From: Woeseiaceae bacterium
GTDB lineage: Bacteria; Pseudomonadota; Gammaproteobacteria; Steroidobacterales; Woeseiaceae
Assembly: GCA_028289545.1 (NCBI GenBank)
Contig: JANQPG010000008.1
Coordinates: 62,001 to 126,000 of the forward strand
Direction: 5' to 3'
Length of the DNA: 64,000 bases
Shown here piece after piece: positions 8,027 to 16,986 of the stretch. Both the position numbers and the translations under genes were made by a program. Numbering within the stretch: the first letter of the stretch is position 1; each line of letters starts with the position of its first letter. The notes under the pieces were generated by a model. The model was not told the origin of the DNA. It ran no database searches and saw nothing but the letters and a program-made list of their open reading frames with translations.

Positions 8027-10954
8027 ATGCGCCATCGCAACTCCATAGTTACGGCCCTGTTTGCGGGGCTCTGTGTCACCAACCTGCCGGCCGTCGCTCA
8101 ACAGACCGGGGAGGACGCCAGCGCCGACCTGGAAGAGATTGTCGTGACGGGCTCCCGGTTGGTTCGCCCCGGGGCGGAGTCACCGATTCCAGTGACCGCT
8201 CTGGACGCCGCGGAAATCGACCTCTCGGGATCGACAAATCTCGTTTACATCGTCAACGAGCTACCGGCGCTCGGGCAAAACGGCGCCGATGCGAGAAACA
8301 ACTTCCGCGGCCAGTCGGAAATCGGCACGAGTCTTCTGAACCTGCGCAGCCTCGGCGCCAACCGGACCCTGGTTGTCGTAAACGGCCGCCGTCACGTCGG
8401 CAGCGTGTCCGGTCAGTCGGCCGTCGACATCAACACGATACCCAGCGCCCTGATCGAGCGTGTAGAGGTCAGTACCGGGGGAGCTTCTGTCGCCTACGGC
8501 GCCGATGCCGTAACCGGTGTTGTCAACTTCGTACTGAAGGACAACTTTGAAGGTCTTCGCGTGGACGCGCGAACCGGCGCGTCTGAGGAGGGCGACGGCG
8601 AGAACATTTACTTCAGCGCGACAGGCGGGCGCAACTTCGCTAACGCACGCGGCAACGTCACGCTTAGCGTCACCTACGACGAACTCGAATCGATCCGCGG
8701 CACCGACAGAGACGTGGTCGCCCGCAACACGTTCTTCGGCATCAACCCGGCGGATACGGGTCCGGACGACGGCATACCCGCGCGGATTCTATTCGACGAT
8801 GCTCTGATCAACGTTACCAATACCACCGGCGTGCTGTTCGGCGCGGTAACCGGTTCGATCGGACCGGGCGGCCTGGCCGCTTTCGACGCGGCGGGCAATT
8901 TTGTGCCCTTCGATTTCGGCACGCCTATTGGCGGCAGCTTTTCGCAAGGCGGTGACGGCTTCGACCTGGCAGAGGTCATCCAGATCCAGAATCCCGTCGA
9001 GCGGGTGCTGGTGGACGGACGTGCCAGCTTCAACTTTAGCCCGGAGCACCGCTATTTTCTGGAAGCGAAGTTCGCGCGGGTCGAGGCGACGAATACGGAT
9101 CAGCCCACGGGTGACTTCTTCGCCTTTCTGGACGGGGACCGCAGTTCTTTCTTCCTGAGCGCCGACAATCCTTATCTGCCGTTCGGTGATCCGGAATTCG
9201 ACGCCTTCTTCGCCACCAACACGATCCCCGGCGTGGGCCCGCTGGTGCTGTACTCGCGGTTCCATAGTGACCTCGGTTTGCGCCAGACCAACGCAGAGCG
9301 CGACCTGATCCGGGTGGCGACCGGGTTTGACGGCCAGCTGCCGTGGCTCGACACGCGCTACGAGGTCTATGCGCAGTACGGCCGTACGGATTTCGAAGTC
9401 ACTCAACGAAACAATCGTAACTCGCGGCGCTTCGCGCTGGCAGTGGACGCCGTGACCGACACCAGCGGGGCGCCGGTGTGCAGGGCCACCCGCGACGCCG
9501 GCGGCCCGACCGGCGACGCGGACATCGACGAGTGCCTGCCGCTGAATATCTTCGGCTTCGGAAACTTCGACCCGGCGGCGCGGGATTACGTCCTGGCCGA
9601 TCTGCAGGAGGAGGGCAAGCTGGAGCAGTCCGTTTTCAGCGCTGCGCTGACCGGAGTGCCATTCGCGCTGCCGGCCGGTGACGTGAGCTACGCTGCTGGC
9701 ATTGAATGGCGGCGGGAGGAAAGTGAATTTCGACCCGATCCGCTGCAGATCAGCGGCAACAACTTCGACGGCCAGACACCACCCTTGTCCGGTGACTACG
9801 AAGTGTTTGAGGGGTACTTCGAGGTGCTTTTACCGCTGTTGGCCGAGCAGCCGTTCGCCCGGACCCTGAACCTCGAATTCGGAGCACGGGCGTCGGACTA
9901 CGATACGGTGGGCAACACAGGCGCTTGGCGGGTCAATCTGGAATGGGCGCCGGTGCGGGACTTGAGGTTCCGCGCCGGCGTCGCGGAGGCCGTGCGCGCA
10001 CCGAACATTGGCGAGCTGTTTCAGCAGCAGGATCAGACCTTCGCCGGCGTCGCCGATCCTTGCGACCAGGACAATGTGTCGCTCGGTCCGGATCCCAGCC
10101 GCCGGGCCGCCAACTGTGCGGCGCTGGGTGTTCCCACGGACTTCGACGATCCGCTCGCCAGCGTCACAAAACTGGTATTGACCGGCGGTAATCCCGATCT
10201 GGCGGAAGAGACGGCCGAGAGTCTAACGATCGGCGCCGTGTTCACACCGACGTCGTTGCCGGCGCTCACCGTGACGGTCGATTACTTCGATATCGAGATT
10301 GAAGACGCCGTGTTCGTCGAGTCGGCAGGGGCCATCGTGAGCAAGTGTGTGGACCTGTTCGAAACCGTGGACAACGACTTCTGTGCAGCAGTAACCCGGG
10401 ACCCAACGACATCCGCGATCAGCAGCGTGCGGGCGCTGCCCCTGAACATCGGCGCACTCGAAGTCAGCGGCGTGGATTTCGAAATGGTCTACGGCCTGTC
10501 GCTCGGTGACGGCGCCTTGGGCGATCTCGATATTCGGTTGCTGGGCACCTGGCTGGATAAGCTCGACGTCATTCCTTCGGGCGACCCGGCCGAGATCGAT
10601 CGCGACGCTGGCGAGGTCGGTGCACCCGAGTGGCGCGCGAACCTGTCGGCCACTTACAGCCGCGGACCGCTCAGCGTGAACTGGCGCCTGCGCTGGACCG
10701 ATGCGTCGCAGTTCGACGTGCAGGACAACGACGCAGAGAACACTAACCCGGCCGGTTTCGGCAGCTTCGTCATGAACGATGCGCAGCTTCGCTACCGCTT
10801 TGGCAACGAGTCGCGGCACAGCGGCTACCTCGGTATCAACAACGTCTTCAACCGTGAGCCGCCGCGCGGCAGCCGGCAGCAAACCGGCGTTCAGAACACG
10901 CTCTACGACCCGGTAGGACGCTATTTCTATCTTGGCGCGTCGCTGAGCTTCTAG
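8027..10954 (+). CDS. TonB-dependent outer-membrane receptor
   Basis: A 975-residue receptor. The ATG at 8027 has GGAGA upstream and is followed by a signal peptide ending VAQQ; the frame is open further upstream but without signal-like sequence. The TonB box region is EEIVVTGSR, then a plug domain with VVVNGRRHVG, and a 22-strand barrel that ends in LGASLSF with the usual terminal Phe. The barrel region has Cys pairs, as in receptors for peptides or oligosaccharides of gammaproteobacteria. No STN domain is present, so it is not itself a FecI-type signalling receptor. It is the first gene of the rightward arm of the RpiR locus and probably imports the peptide substrate. Confidence 0.92.
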   Translation: MRHRNSIVTALFAGLCVTNLPAVAQQTGEDASADLEEIVVTGSRLVRPGAESPIPVTALDAAEIDLSGSTNLVYIVNELPALGQNGADARNNFRGQSEIGTSLLNLRSLGANRTLVVVNGRRHVGSVSGQSAVDINTIPSALIERVEVSTGGASVAYGADAVTGVVNFVLKDNFEGLRVDARTGASEEGDGENIYFSATGGRNFANARGNVTLSVTYDELESIRGTDRDVVARNTFFGINPADTGPDDGIPARILFDDALINVTNTTGVLFGAVTGSIGPGGLAAFDAAGNFVPFDFGTPIGGSFSQGGDGFDLAEVIQIQNPVERVLVDGRASFNFSPEHRYFLEAKFARVEATNTDQPTGDFFAFLDGDRSSFFLSADNPYLPFGDPEFDAFFATNTIPGVGPLVLYSRFHSDLGLRQTNAERDLIRVATGFDGQLPWLDTRYEVYAQYGRTDFEVTQRNNRNSRRFALAVDAVTDTSGAPVCRATRDAGGPTGDADIDECLPLNIFGFGNFDPAARDYVLADLQEEGKLEQSVFSAALTGVPFALPAGDVSYAAGIEWRREESEFRPDPLQISGNNFDGQTPPLSGDYEVFEGYFEVLLPLLAEQPFARTLNLEFGARASDYDTVGNTGAWRVNLEWAPVRDLRFRAGVAEAVRAPNIGELFQQQDQTFAGVADPCDQDNVSLGPDPSRRAANCAALGVPTDFDDPLASVTKLVLTGGNPDLAEETAESLTIGAVFTPTSLPALTVTVDYFDIEIEDAVFVESAGAIVSKCVDLFETVDNDFCAAVTRDPTTSAISSVRALPLNIGALEVSGVDFEMVYGLSLGDGALGDLDIRLLGTWLDKLDVIPSGDPAEIDRDAGEVGAPEWRANLSATYSRGPLSVNWRLRWTDASQFDVQDNDAENTNPAGFGSFVMNDAQLRYRFGNESRHSGYLGINNVFNREPPRGSRQQTGVQNTLYDPVGRYFYLGASLSF

Positions 10955-10967
10955 ACAGAGTGAGCTT

Positions 10968-10989
10968 CCAGGCGGCGATCGCCGTCTGG
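10968..10989. other. Intercistronic palindromic hairpin
   Basis: A 22-bp near-perfect palindrome with arms CCAGGCGGCG and CGCCGTCTGG lies 13 bp after the receptor stop and 17 bp before the peptidase GTG. It has no T-tract, so it is more likely an mRNA-stabilising or partly attenuating stem within the operon than a full terminator. Confidence 0.45.
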
Positions 10990-11006
10990 CTGAACAGGAG
11001 GTTATC

Positions 11007-12881
11007 GTGAAGGAATCGAGTATTCGTACCGCGACGTCGCCGTGGCTCGTGGGCATCGCAAGCTTGTTAATTGCACAGGGCGGCGCAGCGCAGACAGCGC
11101 CAGCCGGCACAATGAAGGACTACTCGTCACCGGTCATCCGTAAGCTCGACCAGGCGCTGCTGCGCCTGGACCCGGGCGTCAACGGGGCGATGCCGGTGCA
11201 GGCGCGCCGGTCCGCCGAGAAGGCGGCCGCCCGCTTCTTCGGCATGCAGAACGGGACGGTCCTGGTCGAGGGGATCGCCGAGGGTAATGCAGCGGAACTC
11301 GCGCGCGCGCTCGAACGGCTCGGTTTGACCGACATGCACCAGCATGGCCGGCTGGTTTCCGGGCGGTTGCCCGTAACCGCCCTGGCTACGGCCGCCGAAC
11401 ATCCGGCACTCCGATTCCTGCGGCCGGTCTACCAGCCAGTCGCCAACATCGGCGCAGTGACCTCACAGGGGGATGCTGCCCAACGCTCGGACACGGCGCG
11501 CGCAAATTTCTCCGTGGACGGGAGCGGCGTGACGGTCGGCGTGATTTCGGTCAGCTACGACAATCAGTCCGGCGCCGCGGCCGGCGTTCTGGCCGGCGAG
11601 TTGCCCGGTGCGGGGAATCCGAACGGGTTCACGACGCCGGTCAACGTCCTGGCCGAGACCCCGCCGGCCGTCGCCGACAGCGACGAGGGCCGGGCGATGA
11701 TGGAAATCATCCACGACGTGGCGCCCGGTGCGAGCCTGGCATTCCATTCGGGCTTTCTCGGTACCCCGGCGTTTGCCGAAGGCATCGGCGAACTCGCGCA
11801 GGCGGGCGCCGACATCATTGTCGATGACGTCGCGGTGCTGACGGACCCGTTTTTCCAGGACGGTGTGATTGCGCAGGCGATCGACGCCGTAACCGCACAG
11901 GGTGTAGCGTACATTTCGTCGGCCGGTAACTTCGGGCGTGAGTCGTACGAGAGCGAATTCCGCAGCGCCGGTGTGTTTACGATCCCCGGCCACGGCGACT
12001 ACGAACTGCACGATTTCGATCCAGGTCCGGGTGTGGATGTGTTTCTTCGTCTGAACATACCGAGCAACGGTACGTTCACGCTCGGGCTGGTGCTGCAGTG
12101 GGACGACCCGTTTGCCTCGACCTGCGTCGGCTGCCCGGGCGCGGACACGGATTTGGACCTGTTCGTTTCCATTACGGACGGCCTGCTTCAGGGCATCCTC
12201 TGGGAATCCGTGGACAACAACATCGGCGGCGATGCCCTGGAAGTGATTCAGCAGATAGGGACGGTGGCTCCGGGTTCCGGTTATGCCGTTGTCGGGCGCG
12301 CCGTGGCTGCACCGGGTCCGAACCCCAACCCCGGGCGCATAAAAATGGTCAGTATCTTCGGTGGCTCGTTCGACGACCCGTTCGAGACCAACAGCCCGAC
12401 GATCGTCGGCCATCTCAATGCGGCAACGGCGATTGCCACAGGCGCAACCGACTATCGCACCGTCCCTGCGCAGAAAGGCGCGGCGCCGCAGATCCAGTCA
12501 TTCTCGTCCGCCGGCGGCACGCCGATCCTGTTCGACACAAACGGCGCGCCCATCTCACCGGTAGTGCGGCAGAAGCCCGATATCGTTGCGCCGGACAACG
12601 TCAACACGAGTTTCTTCGTTGCAGGTGTTGATCCGGATAACGACGGCATACCGAACTTCGACGGCACTTCGGCGGCCGCACCTCATGTCGGGGGAATCGC
12701 CGCTCTGATGCTGGAGGCCAGCGGAGGATTGTCGCCGGCTGCACTACGGACCGTGTTGGCCGGGACGGCCATCGATATGGACGACCCGTTCACCCCGGCT
12801 TTCGACAACGGCTACGACCCGGGTACCGGGTTCGGATTCGTGCAGGCCGACGACGCCGTGCAGGCGGTTAGCCCGCCGTGA
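11007..12881 (+). CDS. Exported S8/S53-type serine peptidase with atypical triad
   Basis: A 624-residue protein starting at GTG behind AGGAGG, with a signal peptide (cut after GGAAQ). The Ser region FDGTSAAAPHVGG and the oxyanion region SSAGN are clear. The His motif is absent. Instead DEGRAMMEIIHDVAPGA is seen, in which Glu takes the place of His as in sedolisins (family S53), in line with the S53-like group cd05562 as I recall it. In the first motif, which is usually GVLSDSFD in this group, the sequence is GVISVSYD, so the expected Asp is Val. It may still work with a neighbouring acidic residue, or be a binding protein. Lies in the TonB receptor operon. Confidence 0.75.
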   Translation: MKESSIRTATSPWLVGIASLLIAQGGAAQTAPAGTMKDYSSPVIRKLDQALLRLDPGVNGAMPVQARRSAEKAAARFFGMQNGTVLVEGIAEGNAAELARALERLGLTDMHQHGRLVSGRLPVTALATAAEHPALRFLRPVYQPVANIGAVTSQGDAAQRSDTARANFSVDGSGVTVGVISVSYDNQSGAAAGVLAGELPGAGNPNGFTTPVNVLAETPPAVADSDEGRAMMEIIHDVAPGASLAFHSGFLGTPAFAEGIGELAQAGADIIVDDVAVLTDPFFQDGVIAQAIDAVTAQGVAYISSAGNFGRESYESEFRSAGVFTIPGHGDYELHDFDPGPGVDVFLRLNIPSNGTFTLGLVLQWDDPFASTCVGCPGADTDLDLFVSITDGLLQGILWESVDNNIGGDALEVIQQIGTVAPGSGYAVVGRAVAAPGPNPNPGRIKMVSIFGGSFDDPFETNSPTIVGHLNAATAIATGATDYRTVPAQKGAAPQIQSFSSAGGTPILFDTNGAPISPVVRQKPDIVAPDNVNTSFFVAGVDPDNDGIPNFDGTSAAAPHVGGIAALMLEASGGLSPAALRTVLAGTAIDMDDPFTPAFDNGYDPGTGFGFVQADDAVQAVSPP

Positions 12882-12933
12882 TGAAACGAACGCATAGATA
12901 GTCTGAAGCCGGCAATTCCGAGGTCGACGGCGC

Positions 12934-14049
12934 GTGGAGCACCATGATGTCATTATTGTCGGTGGCGGAATCGCCGGCGTATCGGCCGCGTACGAACTCG
13001 GCCGGGCCGGTGCCTCCGTGGCGCTACTCGAGCAGGAGTCGCAACCGGGTTATCACGCGACCGGCCGTTCCGCAGCGCATTTTGTACAGACATACGGCAA
13101 CCCGATCGTTCAATCCTTGACCACAAGGAGCGACGTGTTCTTCAAGGCGCCGCCGTCCGGCTTCTGCGACGTCGGGCTGGTCGCCGATGATGGCGCACTG
13201 TTCGTCGCCAGCGAAGAGAGGGCGCACGTGCTCTCGGAACTGCGTTCGGCGTCTTTTCGCCCGGAGGCTGTGGTCATCATCGATCGTTATGAAGCGCTCG
13301 AACTCGTGCCGGTGCTGAGGCCATCGCAGGCGGCGGCGGCTCTGTACGAGCCGGGCGCCGGATCGATTGACGTACACGCGCTGATGCAGGGTTACGTACG
13401 CGGTATTCGGCGATCGGGTGGACGCTTGAGCAAGGGTGCCAGAGTCTGTGCTATCGGCAGAAGAAGCGGCCGCTGGGTCATCGATGCGGCAGGCACCGCT
13501 CTTACGGCACCGATACTGGTGAATGCGGCCGGCGCCTGGGCGGACAACGTGGCGCGGCTGGCGGGCGCACGGCCGCTCGGCCTCAAACCGATGCGTCGCA
13601 CCATGGCCACACTGCCCATACCTTTGCAGGGCGGCGTACCGCGCTGGCCACTCGCAATGGACGTCGACGAGACCTGCTATTTCAAGCCGGACGCCGGGCG
13701 GCTGCTCGTCTCTCCGGCTGACGAATCTCCTGCCGAGGCCGGCGACTGTTATCCCGACGAGATGGACGTTGCGATCGCAATCGATCGCCTCGAACGGCTG
13801 ACCACTATCGAAGTGGCGCGGCTCGACGCAAGCTGGGCAGGCCTCAGGACATTTGCGCTCGATCGAACGCCAGTGGTCGGCTTCGACGAAACGGTGGAAG
13901 GATTCTTCTGGTTGGCGGGGCAGGGCGGCTACGGAATACAGACCGCCCCCACCCTTGCCACCTTGACGGCGCAGCTCGTCCAGGATTTGCCCGCCGCACT
14001 CCCGGCCGAGACGGTCGAGTCTTTGTCTCCCGCTCGCTTCTCCGGGTAG
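12934..14049 (+). CDS. FAD-dependent D-amino-acid dehydrogenase, D-arginine-dehydrogenase-like
   Basis: A 371-residue flavoenzyme of the DAO family with an N-terminal FAD-binding motif VIIVGGGIAGVSAAYELG. From memory it follows Pseudomonas aeruginosa D-arginine dehydrogenase (DauA) along most of its length: QPGYHATGRSAAHF, PVLRPSQAAAALYEPGAG, VNAAGAWAD, SWAGLRTF and GGYGIQT are all shared. These include the active-site His and Tyr after GRSAA, the Arg of AGLR and the Gln of GYGIQ. It would oxidise D-amino acids to 2-oxo acids. GTG start at 12934 with GAGG upstream; 52 bp behind the peptidase gene. It gives the locus its D-amino-acid theme. Confidence 0.8.
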   Translation: MEHHDVIIVGGGIAGVSAAYELGRAGASVALLEQESQPGYHATGRSAAHFVQTYGNPIVQSLTTRSDVFFKAPPSGFCDVGLVADDGALFVASEERAHVLSELRSASFRPEAVVIIDRYEALELVPVLRPSQAAAALYEPGAGSIDVHALMQGYVRGIRRSGGRLSKGARVCAIGRRSGRWVIDAAGTALTAPILVNAAGAWADNVARLAGARPLGLKPMRRTMATLPIPLQGGVPRWPLAMDVDETCYFKPDAGRLLVSPADESPAEAGDCYPDEMDVAIAIDRLERLTTIEVARLDASWAGLRTFALDRTPVVGFDETVEGFFWLAGQGGYGIQTAPTLATLTAQLVQDLPAALPAETVESLSPARFSG

Positions 14050-14182
14050 CCTCTCAAGCAAACGGCGCAGATACCAGGAACCCGGCCACCTGCTGTTGTG
14101 TGGAGTACGCGACGTCTGGCAACGCCAGGCTATTTATCAGGGAAAACAGCCGGGAGAGTGGATGCGATAAACTGGCGATGTC

Positions 14183-14986
14183 ATGCCAGCGACCGGACCT
14201 ATCTTCGCCCGACATCAGCGTGCCATTGATCGATTAGTCGAGGCTTATCAGGACAACCATCGCTTCGTCGCGCTGATCATCGGCGGCTCGGTGGCGAAGG
14301 GTTGTGCACGCCCCGATTCCGACGTCGATTTTATGATCGTCGCGACCGACGAAGAGTTCGCGCGTCGCGACACCGCTGACGACCTGTTCATCAACCGCCG
14401 TGATCTCTGCGACTACGAAGGGGGCTTCGTCGACGGGAAGGTCATCGACTTCAAATATCTGCGGGACGTCGCCGCGTTCGGTAACGAACCCTCTCGCGCG
14501 GCGTTTCTGGGCGCCTTCACGGCGTTCTGTCACCGGCGGGAGGTGGACGACATCCTGCCCACGATCCCGGTCTACCCCGAGCGAGACCACGACCAGCGGA
14601 TCAGGGCGTTCTATTCGATGGCGTTCGTCCAGAACTGGCTAATGGGCGAGGCCGCGAGGCATGACAATCCGTACACGATCCAGCGGGCCGCGTCGCAACT
14701 TGCGCTGTATGCCAGCCGACTGATCCTCGCTCACAACCGGGTTCTATTCCCGTACCACAAGTGGCTGACACGAGCCCTGGAGGACGTGCCGGACAAGCCT
14801 GCCGGATTTATGGCCTCGCTCGCCGCCCTCAATACCTCGCCCTCGGCCACTACGGCCGGACAGCTGTTCGAGGGGCTGCGCCGATTCCGGGACTGGGGCG
14901 TCAAGGACATCGATGCCTATATGTGGTTCATGCGTGAGGTCGAATGGGGCTGGCGCGGCGGGAAAGCGTCGCTGGAGGACCTCTAG
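14183..14986 (+). CDS. Nucleotidyltransferase-fold protein
   Basis: A 267-residue protein with the polymerase-beta-like nucleotidyltransferase motif: GGSVAKG followed by DSDVDFMI, which supplies the two metal-binding Asp residues. A helical C-terminal half rich in Trp and Arg follows (AFYSMAFVQNWL, REVEWGWRGG). Such stand-alone proteins include aminoglycoside-type transferases, DUF4037 members and uncharacterised enzymes. I see no partner gene of a MNT/HEPN pair next to it. It sits alone, 133 bp behind the flavoenzyme. Substrate unknown. Confidence 0.75.
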   Translation: MPATGPIFARHQRAIDRLVEAYQDNHRFVALIIGGSVAKGCARPDSDVDFMIVATDEEFARRDTADDLFINRRDLCDYEGGFVDGKVIDFKYLRDVAAFGNEPSRAAFLGAFTAFCHRREVDDILPTIPVYPERDHDQRIRAFYSMAFVQNWLMGEAARHDNPYTIQRAASQLALYASRLILAHNRVLFPYHKWLTRALEDVPDKPAGFMASLAALNTSPSATTAGQLFEGLRRFRDWGVKDIDAYMWFMREVEWGWRGGKASLEDL

Positions 14987-15084
14987 ACCCTTCTTTTTCG
15001 CGGATTGATAGCTGTGTCCTATCCTTTGCGACTAATTTGTCCTAAATTCGCATTTCACAGTCCTTCGTTGGTCGTTTTCAGGCA

Positions 15085-16500
15085 ATGAATTCCTTGCTCA
15101 TCACCCGGCGACTCGCCATCGTGCTGATACTCTCGCTTTGCGGGGCGTTTTTCTATGCGACCTACAACGCCATCGAGAATATCGTCGCCGAGCAGAGTCG
15201 GGTGCAGCAAGAGGCCGTATCCCCGGTCTACGAGCTCGTTCGGGACGAACTGCTGCGCCCCCTTTACATTGCCGAAACCTTCGCAAGCTCGATCGATTTT
15301 ACGGTGGCAATGGATTCTCCCGATTTCGACGAGGAGCTGTTGCTTCGTCGTCTGCGGGACATGGAGGAGGATCTTGGCCTGACGTTCTTCTTCGCGAGCG
15401 AGCTCACCCGGAAGCAGTACCTTTCCAACGGCACGACGCTGGACCTGATCGAGGGCGAGGTGGCGTGGTACTTCGAAGCCCAGGAGCAGGGCAAAGACTT
15501 CATGGCGGACCTGGGGCAGGTGGGCGACGTGCACCTGTATTTCGACGTCAAAGTCTACGGCAGCGAGCGGGAGTTCCTGGGCTACGTTGGGGTGGGTATG
15601 CACCTTCAACAGTTCATCGACACGTTCGACCGATACAAGGCGCGTTACGGCTACGATTTTCTGTTCGTCAACGATCAAGACGAGATTATCCTGACGTCTC
15701 TACCGGAACTGGTGGTGACCGACGCGTACATCCCGAAGCTCGAATCACTGGAGTGGTTTGCGCACGGCGATGCGCCAGGCAGTCATGACAGTGAAATCAT
15801 CCAGGTCGATGACGAGGACTTCCTGATCTCGGAATACGGCATCCAGGAGTTGGGCTGGCGTCTGCTGCTGCTCATACCTCTCGAGGCCAGGCAGGCGCAA
15901 ACCACGCGGTCTTTTGTGATCAGCGCTGCCACCGCCGTGATCAGCGTGCTGCTGCTGGCGTTGACGATTTACTACCTGATGCTCTTGTACAAGCAAAACC
16001 TCGAGAAAAGAGCCGAAATCGACTCGCTGACCGGGCTGCCGAATCGGGCCTTCATTCAGCGCTACTACGACCAGATGCAACGTGACGGAGGCACGCTGTG
16101 CGCCATCATTATCGATCTCGATCGTTTCAAGAAGATCAACGACACGTATGGTCACGAAGCCGGCGATCGCGTACTCGAGGCGGCAGCCAGCGTCTTCAAG
16201 GAGGTCCTGCGCGACAAGGATATTGTCGGTCGCTGGGGTGGCGAGGAATTTGTCATGCTGCTGCCCGCAACATCGGTCGAAACCGGAATGGCCATTGCGG
16301 AAAGGGCCCGCAAGAGGCTGGAAAACCTCACGATTGAATTGCGGGAATCCAACGTCTCGATTACCGCAAGCTTTGGCGTCGCTTTTGGCCCGGCCAGCGA
16401 TGAGTCGCTTGCCGATCTGATGGACAGGGCCGACAAGGTGCTCTACGAAGCCAAGGAAAACGGCCGTAACCAGGTCATGCTCTATAAAGAGGCAAGCTAG
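15085..16500 (+). CDS. Membrane diguanylate cyclase with periplasmic sensor domain
   Basis: A 471-residue protein with one helix at about 9-28, a periplasmic sensor of about 250 residues (dCache-like fold, with GYVGVGMHLQQFI), a second helix at about 278-300, and a GGDEF domain. The active site is GGEEF (385-389). An inhibitory RxxD site (RDKD, 376-379) lies five residues before it, so product inhibition by c-di-GMP is expected. DFDRF-type metal residues are present as IIDLDRFKKIND. No EAL domain follows. It is a single gene, and the ligand of the sensor cannot be predicted. Confidence 0.92.
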   Translation: MNSLLITRRLAIVLILSLCGAFFYATYNAIENIVAEQSRVQQEAVSPVYELVRDELLRPLYIAETFASSIDFTVAMDSPDFDEELLLRRLRDMEEDLGLTFFFASELTRKQYLSNGTTLDLIEGEVAWYFEAQEQGKDFMADLGQVGDVHLYFDVKVYGSEREFLGYVGVGMHLQQFIDTFDRYKARYGYDFLFVNDQDEIILTSLPELVVTDAYIPKLESLEWFAHGDAPGSHDSEIIQVDDEDFLISEYGIQELGWRLLLLIPLEARQAQTTRSFVISAATAVISVLLLALTIYYLMLLYKQNLEKRAEIDSLTGLPNRAFIQRYYDQMQRDGGTLCAIIIDLDRFKKINDTYGHEAGDRVLEAAASVFKEVLRDKDIVGRWGGEEFVMLLPATSVETGMAIAERARKRLENLTIELRESNVSITASFGVAFGPASDESLADLMDRADKVLYEAKENGRNQVMLYKEAS

Positions 16501-16986
16501 CGTCGCAGGGCGTGAAAGCGGCGTACGACCGATTTGCATGCCGGAGGCCGTTCGGTTATCCGGTTGGTCAACGATCCAGAGGTCACAGGACTGCTGACCG
16601 GGGCGAGTGTGGCGCTTGCCGACTAGGAACGGCGCTCCACAGACAGCAGAACCTTTTTCTGCTACCGTGAAGTCGTGTGACCTGCCGCGGTTTTGCGGCA
16701 CACCCAAAGAACAACAACGTCGGTACATCTCGGGTGATGGGGGAAGATTTGATGGCCTTCAAGCCGGATCCTTGCGCCATCCTTGCGACCTGCAAGGACC
16801 CAATCCGTACGCGCAACGCAGCCGCACACCCGTCAACGGAATCAAAGAGGCATCCACTACAGGTCTCGTACCGGTGACCGATCCGCCGTTCAAGCGCGCG
16901 TTGTCGAGTGAATCGCGCTGGAAAACAACGGGGCCAGATCGGGCGCCGGGTGGCCTGGCAAGCGTAATACGCACGAGGACAGGGTA
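16501..16986. other. 486-bp spacer without a supported gene
   Basis: No frame here has convincing coding character. I see small stem-loops only: AGCAG/CTGCT with a T5 loop near 16647, and TGCCGC/GCGGCA at 16683-16700 with loop GGTTTT. The last 20 bases hold the ribosome-binding region (GAGGACAGGG) of the gene at 16987. The spacer may contain the promoter of that gene pair. Confidence 0.4.

Noticed and set aside
10223..14061. Long open frames on the minus strand opposite the TonB receptor, peptidase and flavoenzyme genes
   Set aside because: They are antisense shadows that arise from GC-rich codon use; none shows a recognisable domain, while the + strand genes do.
14183..14986. MNT/HEPN toxin-antitoxin pair
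   Set aside because: The nucleotidyltransferase is too long for MNT, and no HEPN-like gene lies next to it.
16501..16986. Small genes in the spacer behind the diguanylate cyclase
   Set aside because: Several frames are open, but none has a ribosome-binding site together with a plausible composition or domain.
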